Assembly: GCA_964608495.1 (NCBI GenBank)
Contig: CAZSOQ010000159.1
Span: forward strand, 1-12,464
Direction of reading: 5' to 3'
DNA: 12,464 nucleotides
DNA from: JAKORR01 sp964608495
GTDB lineage: Bacteria; Armatimonadota; Zipacnadia; Zipacnadales; FEN-943
Below the pieces are notes generated by a model. That model was not told the origin of the DNA and searched no databases. It saw nothing but the letters and a program-made list of their open reading frames with translations. A program made the translations under genes and the position numbers. Below are positions 6,706-12,464 of this stretch, one piece after another (positions within the stretch are counted from its first letter, which is position 1; each line of letters starts with the position of its first letter).

Positions 6706-7626
6706 CTAGCCGCCCTGCGCCTCCGAGATGCGAATCCGAACGGTCAACATGCGCAGCAGCGCCTCCGCGAAGTCAGGAGGCAGGGCCTTCAGAACGCACG
6801 CCGCGTAGTTCTGTTCCCGCATGGCCATGGTGGGGCCGTAGAGCTCGGCCGTGCCCGCGAAGGCCTCGTCGCCCAGGGCCGAGATGGTGCGGGTCTTGCC
6901 CAGGATCTGGGCCATCACGACCAGGGCCTGGCGAGCGCCGTCCTTCGAGCCGCAGTCGAGCACCCAGACCTTCATCACCTTGCCGCCCGCGCGGTAGTTG
7001 GCGCTGACGCCGTTGCTGAGCCGGCCGTCGCCGAGCACGTTGCTGCGGACGAAGGCCAGGGAGGTAGGCACCTGGTTGTTCTTGGGCAGAAGGCCGAGCA
7101 GGGGCGGGATCTTCTCGGCGGCGGGAAGCTTTTCGAGCAGCTTGTCGGCCAGCTCGCGCACGGGCGTGCGGGCCTGCAGGTCCTCCGAGGACGGCAGGAG
7201 GCGCAGGTAGGCATAGTTGCGCCAGACGTGGAGCTGGCTGCCCTCCCAGAAGGAGGCGTTGCCGAGCGGGGCGGGCTTGATGCCCTCCGTGCTCTGGTGG
7301 GAGAGAAGCCCGAAGGCGTCGAGGGGGTCCTTCATGACGAAGACGCCGATCTCGACGCGCAGATCACCCGACGTCTGAAGCGCTGAGCCCGCGAAGTCGA
7401 ACCGGTAGGCCAACACCTCGGGGGCCTCGCCGTCAATCCACTCCCACAGGTTGTCCTCGTCGTAAAGCTTGGGCGCCTGCGTCACCTGCCACCCCGCGGG
7501 GGCCGACTTGAGCAGGTTCGTCAGCTCCTGCCGCGTGGGCGGAGGCTGGGCCCAGGCGCCCAGCGTCAGGGCAGCCGCGAACAGCATGACCATCCCACGG
7601 ACCAGACCCGAGTTCGCGTGCTTCAC
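6706..7626 (-). CDS. Secreted DUF6599-like protein of unknown function
   Basis: This 306-residue protein starts at GTG, with GGAGAG 9 nt upstream. Residues 8-26 form a signal peptide with probable cleavage after AWA (26/27), so it should be exported to the periplasm or beyond. The region KLYDEDNLWEWIDGEAP (about 53-69) and the following strand-rich part, with VEIGVFVMKDPLDAFGLL, resemble the DUF6599 family, whose members carry a similar Y-x-x-I-[ND]-G motif. The second half (about 170-265) repeats a similar alpha/beta character. No catalytic motif is visible, and there is a single cysteine pair (C-G at about 216 and C-V at about 260) without metal-site spacing. Its gene lies 42 bp after the DUF4838 gene and 66 bp before the Tat aldo/keto reductase gene, so it may be a partner or scaffold of either secreted product. 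The family is assigned from memory of motif shape; function is unknown. Confidence 0.65.
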   Translation of the reverse strand: MKHANSGLVRGMVMLFAAALTLGAWAQPPPTRQELTNLLKSAPAGWQVTQAPKLYDEDNLWEWIDGEAPEVLAYRFDFAGSALQTSGDLRVEIGVFVMKDPLDAFGLLSHQSTEGIKPAPLGNASFWEGSQLHVWRNYAYLRLLPSSEDLQARTPVRELADKLLEKLPAAEKIPPLLGLLPKNNQVPTSLAFVRSNVLGDGRLSNGVSANYRAGGKVMKVWVLDCGSKDGARQALVVMAQILGKTRTISALGDEAFAGTAELYGPTMAMREQNYAACVLKALPPDFAEALLRMLTVRIRISEAQGG

Positions 7627-7668
7627 GATGCAACACTCTCCACTGGCAAGCTAGCCTCCGGGCGGCGC

Positions 7669-10242
7669 TCAGAAGCCCCAACGGCCGAAATCGGCGGGAC
7701 CGATCCCCGCCCGCTCATCGGCGGTGTTTCGCACGATCGCCCATTGGTATTGGACCCGCAGGCTCTCCCCAGGTTTCAAGACCCGCCGCTGGGAATAGAG
7801 TTCCATGTTTACGCGATTCTGCTGGCGATGGAAGTTTAGCAGACACTGGCTGACTTCGCTCGGGTCGAAGGTCGCGGTGATCGCGTAGTGGTAGGTGAGG
7901 TTCTCGAGGGACCAGGCCCCAGCCGGCAGGTCGTCGCCCTGGAGGAAGAGGTTCGGCTCGGCGCCCTCGCAGTCGGCGAGTCGGACGGGCGAGCGCCCGG
8001 CGCGCGAGGCCAGGTGCACGAGGCAGTCGTCCGCCTTGCCCAGGCGGAACTGGGGATGAAGGCGGACGAGGGTGTCGCGGGGCTCGGGCAGAGCATTCTT
8101 GGCCTCGACCGTGAGGGTGACGAGGGGCTTGGCGGGGTCGAGGGCCAGAGTCTGCCGCAGGTCCAAGCCCTCCACCTCGCGCTGGAGGGTCACCCGATAG
8201 CGCTCGTGGTTCACGACGCGCCAGGGGTCGGCGGAGCCTGGGCCCGGCCAGCTCTCGCCGGGGAATACGGTGCATCCTCCTAGGGACGGGAAGCCCCGGT
8301 CGCCCGGCGGCGGGACCCAGACCAGGTTGCGGTACAAGCAGCGGTCGTAGAGGCGGAAGAGCCGGCCGCCCAGCTCCGGGATGACCTCCGCCGTGAAGTT
8401 CTTGCTCTGAATGCGGACGATGCTGAGCGTGGGGAACTGCGTGGGCCGGGCCTTGAGCCACGGCTCCATGTCCTGGCCCTCGCTGATGCGCGGAACGCCC
8501 AGGTCCGTCGCGAGTTGGGCGAACCGGGCCAGGGCGTCAGTGTACTCCTGGCCGCCGGTCGGGACGATCCGGTCGCCCTGGATGCGATACCCGGGGTCGA
8601 AGCCCGCGATGGACACGTACATCAGCGGCATCCGCGCGTGGCGGACGCGGCGGAGGCGCACCTCGTCGTACTTGAAGAGCTTGACGACCGCTTCGGCGCG
8701 GTCGAACAGGGCGTTGGCCTGGGCCAGGACCTCGGGGCGGAGATGGGGCTGGGTGGGAGGCGAGTAGATGTGGACGTGGACGTCCTCGCGCTCGACGGTG
8801 TCGTGCATGAGCCTTATGTAGGCCAACAGGGGGATGCTCGCGGGGCCGTAGTAGGTCGCGAGGAACTCATTCCTGGCCGCTTCGAGGTCGCAGTCGGGGT
8901 CCCAGAGGAGCTTGGCGAGCAGGTAGGTGCGCAGGTGGCAGAACTCCCCGCCGCCGTGGTAATTGCCCTCTTCGAAGATGCCGCGGACGTTGTGCGCTAC
9001 GAAGGCGCGGATGTTGGGAGCCAAGACGCGCAGGTTCGGGAAGGGCATGACGTAGTGAGCGAAGTTGGTCACGTAGTCCCAGACGTAGAGGCGCTTGCAG
9101 ATCTTGCTCCAGCCGCGCAGGTCGTCCATGAAGGTCTTGTTGACGGGGCAAGTCTCGAGCGCATGGGAGAAGCAGCACTCGATGCTGCAGAGGCGGACGA
9201 TGACGTTGGGGCGGGGCTTGACGTGGAGGGGCGGCTTGCGGGAGTAGGAGTAGGCGAGGGTGTCTATCGCGGCAAGGGGGAACTCGTCCTTGACGGCGTC
9301 GGCGATCTGGTTGACGAAGTGCAGGATGGGGCCGCTCTGGCTGCCCTCGCGTTCGGCCAGGGCCTTGCACTGGGGGCACTCGCAGTAGCCCCAGCAGTCG
9401 TTCTGGGAGACGGAGACGATGGGGTCCTCGGGCAGGCCCTTCTGGCGGGCGTCGCGGAGCCACTCGCGCACCGTCTGGGTGGCGATGCGGACGACCTCGG
9501 GGTTGGTGAGGCACAACTGGGCGTTCTGGGCCGTGCGCTTGCCGCCGATCATCGAGTAGTACTCGGGGTGGGAGGCGAAGTACTTGTCGGGGGGGACGAG
9601 GGCGTTGAAGGTGTGCACGAAGCCGATGTAGCGGACCTTGTCGCCCTGCTCGGGGGTGAGGCGGTGGGCGTTGCCGTTCATGCGATTGCGGGCCGCCCAC
9701 ACGCCGTCGAAGCCCTCGGCGTAGAAGTCCTCCCGGTATTCGAGGGCCGGGACGCGGCGCTCGTCGAGGGGGCCGAGCTCCAGGCGCTTGCGGGGAGGGA
9801 TCGTGCTGCAGTCGGGGGTGAACCAGTGGCAGCCCAGGTGGTCCTCGAGGAGGCCGTAGACGGCATAGAGCGTGCCGCGCTGGCGCCCGCCGGCGAGGAT
9901 GAGGTCGTCGCCGAGGGTCTTGATCACGTAGCCCTCGCGGCCGAGGGGCCGCAGGTCGAGGGCCGGTGCGAGCTTGTGCAGGGCGCCACTGTCGCCGAGG
10001 AGGATGCGCCTGGTGGCCGTGGACTCGCGGTCGGTGTGGATGGGGAAGGTAGCGCCGGTGATCTGCTGGAGGAAATGGGCGAGCTCGCCGGCGGCGTACT
10101 TCTCGGAGGGCGAGGCCTCATCGGCGCTGAGGACGATCTCGTAGTCGGTGCGGCCGTCGTCGGCGAGGGTAAGAGCCCAGGCCGCCGGTCGCGAGGTCAG
10201 GCCGAGGCCGAGGATCAGGAGAACTGTCGCGGCTGTCCGCAT
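7669..10242 (-). CDS. Large secreted DUF4838 protein with GH67-like N-terminal domain and mutarotase-like C-terminal region
   Basis: This 857-residue protein has a signal peptide (about 1-24, hydrophobic VLLILGLGL, likely cleavage after AWA). An alpha/beta domain at about 30-150, with SEKYAAGELAHFLQQITGA and a run ending YAVYGLLEDHLGCHWFTPD, matches the N-terminal domain common to GH67 and GH20-like glycosidases. DUF4838 follows (about 165-480). It includes the cysteine cluster CWGYCECPQC (283-292), SVSQND just before it, and GIFEEGNYHGGGEF (421-434). Residues about 605-835 are strand-rich, with FTAEVIPELGGRLFRLYDR near 616, resembling the mutarotase-like beta-sandwich (DUF5107/aldose-epimerase superfamily) found in carbohydrate-active proteins. 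A role in binding or cleaving an external glycan is likely, but no enzyme activity can be assigned. Start: ATG with GGAG 9 nt upstream, 28 bp inside the end of the archaemetzincin gene. First secreted member of the operon. Confidence 0.82.
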   Translation of the reverse strand: MRTAATVLLILGLGLTSRPAAWALTLADDGRTDYEIVLSADEASPSEKYAAGELAHFLQQITGATFPIHTDRESTATRRILLGDSGALHKLAPALDLRPLGREGYVIKTLGDDLILAGGRQRGTLYAVYGLLEDHLGCHWFTPDCSTIPPRKRLELGPLDERRVPALEYREDFYAEGFDGVWAARNRMNGNAHRLTPEQGDKVRYIGFVHTFNALVPPDKYFASHPEYYSMIGGKRTAQNAQLCLTNPEVVRIATQTVREWLRDARQKGLPEDPIVSVSQNDCWGYCECPQCKALAEREGSQSGPILHFVNQIADAVKDEFPLAAIDTLAYSYSRKPPLHVKPRPNVIVRLCSIECCFSHALETCPVNKTFMDDLRGWSKICKRLYVWDYVTNFAHYVMPFPNLRVLAPNIRAFVAHNVRGIFEEGNYHGGGEFCHLRTYLLAKLLWDPDCDLEAARNEFLATYYGPASIPLLAYIRLMHDTVEREDVHVHIYSPPTQPHLRPEVLAQANALFDRAEAVVKLFKYDEVRLRRVRHARMPLMYVSIAGFDPGYRIQGDRIVPTGGQEYTDALARFAQLATDLGVPRISEGQDMEPWLKARPTQFPTLSIVRIQSKNFTAEVIPELGGRLFRLYDRCLYRNLVWVPPPGDRGFPSLGGCTVFPGESWPGPGSADPWRVVNHERYRVTLQREVEGLDLRQTLALDPAKPLVTLTVEAKNALPEPRDTLVRLHPQFRLGKADDCLVHLASRAGRSPVRLADCEGAEPNLFLQGDDLPAGAWSLENLTYHYAITATFDPSEVSQCLLNFHRQQNRVNMELYSQRRVLKPGESLRVQYQWAIVRNTADERAGIGPADFGRWGF

Positions 10243-10787
10243 CGTGCATCACTCCGTGACACAGCGGCTAGGCGCGCGGGGAGATGCGCGCGGCAGGCCG
10301 GGCACAGCCCGGGCCCCTTGCGGTCGGTGTCGGCGAGGGTGTGGGAGAAATGCATGGCGCAGGCCCGGTCGGCGCAGTGGGCATAGCCCAGCAGGTGCCC
10401 CACCTCGTGGACGGCCTCGATGCCCACGCGGCGGAGGAAGCGGGGCTGCCGCTCCGGGTGCCGTGGGCCCGGGTCGAGGCGGGCCGTGGAGACGAGGCAG
10501 CGCCTGCCCTGGGCGAGGCCGAAGACGAAGTTCAGGCCGCGCACGAAGAGGTCGGCGGCGACGAGACCCAGGCAGAGAGGTACGTCGTCGGGGTGGGAGA
10601 GGGCGTACAGCGCCCTGTCGGCCAGGTACTGGCGGCGGCTTCGGCTGTAGGCGTCGTCGGGCAGGGAGAGGGTTGGGCCCTCGACGGTCCGGAGACCGAG
10701 CGCCTCGGAGAGGGCCCGGCTCGCGGCCACGGCGGCCAGGTCGTCCACATCGGGGTGGCGACACAGGGCGATACAGGCAGGGCTCAC
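10215..10787 (-). CDS. amzA: Archaemetzincin family zinc metalloprotease (M54)
   Basis: Starting from GTG at 10787, the protein is 190 residues, the usual family length. The frame stays open further upstream, but that part is low-complexity and unlike the family. The signature is complete: H127-E128-x2-H131-x2-G134-x2-H137-C138, then C143-A-M145 and C162-x2-C165. In archaemetzincins the three histidines bind the catalytic zinc, E128 is the general base, the Met forms the Met-turn, and the four cysteines hold a second structural zinc. There is no signal peptide, so the protease is cytoplasmic. The start has no strong ribosome site (only GGAA), so its exact position is uncertain. The 3' end overlaps the DUF4838 start by 28 bp in another frame, suggesting translational coupling. 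The family is mainly archaeal and scattered in bacteria, so lateral transfer is possible. Physiological substrates are not known. Confidence 0.88.
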   Translation of the reverse strand: MSPACIALCRHPDVDDLAAVAASRALSEALGLRTVEGPTLSLPDDAYSRSRRQYLADRALYALSHPDDVPLCLGLVAADLFVRGLNFVFGLAQGRRCLVSTARLDPGPRHPERQPRFLRRVGIEAVHEVGHLLGYAHCADRACAMHFSHTLADTDRKGPGLCPACRAHLPARLAAVSRSDARCGQPRQFS

Positions 10788-10874
10788 GGGGAAGAGGGTT
10801 CCACGGTCGCGGGGCGGGTCCTGCACGGGCGCGGCACGCAGGCCACGCGAGGCGCCCGGCCCCGGCGCGTGGGT

Positions 10875-10904
10875 TTGACGCGCGGCGCTCGGCGCGGGTA
10901 TACT
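10875..10904 (+). promoter_or_regulatory. Sigma-70-type promoter for the membrane protein-hisS unit
   Basis: A TTGACG -35 box (10875-10880) and a TATACT -10 box (10899-10904) are separated by 18 bp. Each matches the consensus at five of six positions, the best promoter seen in the window and striking against a GC-rich background. Transcription would start near 10911, about 43 bp before the ATG at 10954. The opposite strand carries the archaemetzincin gene, so its own promoter must lie in or near this same 166-bp gap; none was recognised. Confidence 0.72.
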
Positions 10905-10912
10905 AAGACCCT

Positions 10913-10928
10913 CCCCGCGCCCGCGGGG
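10913..10928 (+). promoter_or_regulatory. GC hairpin at the predicted 5' end of the transcript
   Basis: Arms CCCCGCG and CGCGGGG (7 bp, perfect) are separated by two bases and start only about two bases after the predicted transcription start. A loop of two bases is tight, so the outer five or six pairs would form in RNA. It could stabilise the 5' end of the message, slow initiation, or be a protein-binding palindrome in DNA. There is no U-tract after it (CTTAACTTTGG follows), so premature termination is not clearly supported. Confidence 0.4.
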
Positions 10929-10953
10929 CTTAACTTTGGCGCCTATCCCTACC

Positions 10954-11634
10954 ATGCGTGCCCAGTACACAGACGAGAGACTCGAGGCCCTCAGGACCCG
11001 GCTGCGGCGGCAATGGCTGCGGTGGGGTCTGCTTCCCGTGATGGCGGTGGGCTTCCTGGCCCTGGCCGCCAGCGCCGTGTATGCCTCGGACCTGGACCCG
11101 AAGAGCCGGCAGGCGGAGCTGCGGCTCCAGGCGGCCATGGCTCTGGCGGCAGGGGCCTTCCTGGCCGGGTTCTGGCTGGAGGGCTACAAGACCGCGACGG
11201 ATAAGGTGCTGCGGCGGGTGGCGTCGCGCCTGAAGGTGGGGCTGGGCGAGCTGACGCGCGGGGCTCTGTCCGAGTCCCCGGAGATCGTGGAGCAGGTGAT
11301 CCTCGAGGCGCACTGGCAGGCGATCATCCTCGGGTGGGGCGCGGCGACGGCGGTCGCGATCGCGGCGCTGGCGGGGATGTCCGTGGCCCACTGCGCCATC
11401 GTGATCCTCATCGCCCTGCTGTACGAGCTGTACGTGCTTTCACGGCACCACCACGCGCTCGAGGTGATGGAGGGGTCGCTGACGGGCGAGCTGGCTGAGG
11501 ACGCGCAGGAGATGGTGAGGCAGGCCGAGTTCAAGCCCACGTGGCCTCAGCGAGTGGCGATGGTCTTCGGCTGGCGCCCCTCCAGTGGGAACGACCCCAA
11601 GCATCGCAGGCGCGGCCACCGGAGCCGTCGCTGA
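10954..11634 (+). CDS. Four-helix integral membrane protein of unknown function
   Basis: From ATG at 10954 the protein has 226 residues; an in-frame TTG six codons earlier is the alternative start. Neither has a clear ribosome site, so the start is uncertain. Four hydrophobic segments are visible, at about 25-45, 57-77, 122-141 and 145-163. The first is preceded by an Arg-rich amphipathic stretch, which puts the N terminus inside by the positive-inside rule. The loop between helices 2 and 3 (about 78-121) is charged, and the C-terminal 60 residues end in a strongly basic tail (KHRRRGHRSRR). I do not recognise a family. It lies directly after a good promoter and its stop is 30 bp before hisS, so the two are probably co-transcribed. 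No functional inference is made from that. Confidence 0.72.
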   Translation: MRAQYTDERLEALRTRLRRQWLRWGLLPVMAVGFLALAASAVYASDLDPKSRQAELRLQAAMALAAGAFLAGFWLEGYKTATDKVLRRVASRLKVGLGELTRGALSESPEIVEQVILEAHWQAIILGWGAATAVAIAALAGMSVAHCAIVILIALLYELYVLSRHHHALEVMEGSLTGELAEDAQEMVRQAEFKPTWPQRVAMVFGWRPSSGNDPKHRRRGHRSRR

Positions 11635-11664
11635 CGGTCCCTCGCCGGGAGGAGGCGTGCGGAC

Positions 11665-12464
11665 ATGCGCTACCAGCGCCCGCGTGGTACCCAGGACATA
11701 TTGCCGGAGCAAGCCGGCGAGTGGCTGCTGGCCGAGCACACCTTCCGGGGTCTGTGCCGGCGCTTCGGCTACGGCGAGATCAGGACGCCCATCTTCGAGG
11801 ACACGGAGCTCTTCGTCCGCTCGGTCGGCGAGGACACCGACATCGTCTCGAAGGAGATGTATACCTTCGAGGACCGCGGGGGGCGCAGCCTGACCCTGCG
11901 TCCCGAGGGCACCGCGCCGGTGGTGCGGGCCTTCATCGAGAACGCTCTTCAGGGCGTGGACCGCGAGAAGGTCGTCAAGCTGTACTACCTCGGTCCCATC
12001 TTCCGCTACGACCGGCCTCAGGCGGGACGCTACCGGCAGCACCACCAGGCGGGAGTGGAGGCGCTGGGGACCCTGTCGCCGGGGCTGGACGCCGAGGTGA
12101 TCCACCTGGCCCTGACCTTCTACGGCGAGATGGGCCTGGGGGACGTGCGGCTGCTCATCAACTCGATCGGCTGCCCGGCCTGCCGGCCGGCGTACCTGGA
12201 CCGCCTGCGCGGGTTCCTGGCGAGCCGCGTGGGGGAGCTGTGCGACGACTGCCGGCGGCGGTACGAGACCAATACGCTGCGCGTCCTGGACTGCAAGCAG
12301 CCCGGGTGCCGCGGGCTGGTGGCGGAGGCACCCAGGGCGGTTGATCACCTGTGCGACGAGTGCGCCGAGCACTTCGCGGGTGTGCAGGAGCACCTGGGAG
12401 TCCTCGGGATCGCCTTCGAGCTTGAGCCGCGCATCGTGCGCGGGCTGGACTACTACACCAAGAC
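11665..12464 (+). CDS. hisS: Histidyl-tRNA synthetase, N-terminal part (cut by window end)
   Basis: ATG at 11665 has GGGAGGAGG 9 nt upstream; 266 codons are visible with no stop before the window edge, against about 420 in the whole enzyme. It attaches histidine to tRNA-His in the cytoplasm. Class II signs are complete so far: the N-terminal RPRGTQDILPEQ segment, LTLRPEGT (76-83), motif 2 FRYDRPQAGRYRQHHQ (113-128) with the ATP-contacting arginine, and the histidine-specific RGLDYYTK (259-266). Between the catalytic parts is an insertion with four cysteine pairs: C170/C173, C193/C196, C210/C215 and C230/C233. It resembles the cysteine-containing insertion known in many bacterial HisRS and may bind metal. 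It follows the membrane protein gene by 30 bp under the promoter at 10875. Motif 3 and the anticodon-binding domain lie outside the window. Confidence 0.95.
   Translation, partial: MRYQRPRGTQDILPEQAGEWLLAEHTFRGLCRRFGYGEIRTPIFEDTELFVRSVGEDTDIVSKEMYTFEDRGGRSLTLRPEGTAPVVRAFIENALQGVDREKVVKLYYLGPIFRYDRPQAGRYRQHHQAGVEALGTLSPGLDAEVIHLALTFYGEMGLGDVRLLINSIGCPACRPAYLDRLRGFLASRVGELCDDCRRRYETNTLRVLDCKQPGCRGLVAEAPRAVDHLCDECAEHFAGVQEHLGVLGIAFELEPRIVRGLDYYTK

Noticed and set aside
5296..7386. 696-codon open frame spanning the intergenic gap and two minus-strand genes
   Set aside because: It crosses unrelated genes and a non-coding repeat region, with no domain signal. Both minus-strand genes have clear signal peptides and ribosome sites.
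8515..10386. Long open frame opposite the DUF4838 gene
   Set aside because: The Val/Gly/Ala/Glu-rich product is an antisense artefact of GC-rich third positions; the minus-strand frame has recognisable domains and a ribosome site.
10788..11138. N-terminal extension of archaemetzincin by 117 codons
   Set aside because: The added part is Arg/Pro/Ser-rich, runs antisense to the membrane protein start and its promoter, and exceeds the family length.
11541..12344. 267-codon plus-strand open frame overlapping hisS
   Set aside because: It is the wrong frame of hisS; the frame from ATG 11665 shows every class II HisRS motif.
1..12464. tRNA, rRNA, CRISPR array or intact insertion sequence
   Set aside because: None recognised on either strand; the only repeat with structure is the REP-like pair at 5213-5312.

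Overview
The window is a GC-rich bacterial chromosome segment with 10 recognisable protein-coding genes, one gene remnant and one inverted repeat element. An exported DUF4838 protein, a twin-arginine aldo/keto reductase with ferredoxin clusters, a DUF6599 protein, a DegT/Gfo-Idh-MocA association and a spore-photoproduct-lyase-like radical SAM protein together suggest an uncultured environmental lineage of Planctomycetota or a neighbouring phylum (Lentisphaerota, Hydrogenedentota, Sumerlaeota). This placement is inferred from gene content only; no rRNA or other taxonomic marker is present except a partial hisS.

Left part (1-5165). A radical SAM protein of the spore photoproduct lyase family (minus) and a class III PLP aminotransferase (plus) are divergent across a 191-bp gap that carries an 8-bp dyad. 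The aminotransferase converges on a two-gene minus-strand unit: a DegT/DnrJ/EryC1/StrS sugar aminotransferase followed by a DJ-1/PfpI-fold lipoprotein. Just upstream of the DegT gene, on the plus strand, is the orphan C-terminal end of a Gfo/Idh/MocA oxidoreductase, evidence of a past rearrangement.

Middle (5166-5415). This 250-bp non-coding stretch holds a pair of REP-like palindromes arranged head to head, each beginning with GTAG and related by a compensatory base change in the stem. GC hairpins follow, next to the end of the neighbouring operon.

Right-centre (5416-10787). Four minus-strand genes are tightly spaced (28-bp overlap, then 42- and 66-bp gaps) and probably form one operon: archaemetzincin protease, a large secreted DUF4838 protein with a mutarotase-like C-terminal region, a secreted DUF6599 protein, and a twin-arginine-exported aldo/keto reductase with two ferredoxin-type cluster motifs. 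Three of the four products carry export signals, which points to an extracytoplasmic carbohydrate or carbonyl-compound process. The reductase lacks two of the four classical catalytic residues.

Right end (10875-12464). A near-consensus sigma-70 promoter and a GC hairpin precede a four-helix membrane protein and histidyl-tRNA synthetase (hisS), which is cut by the window edge. No tRNA, rRNA, CRISPR array or intact insertion sequence was seen.
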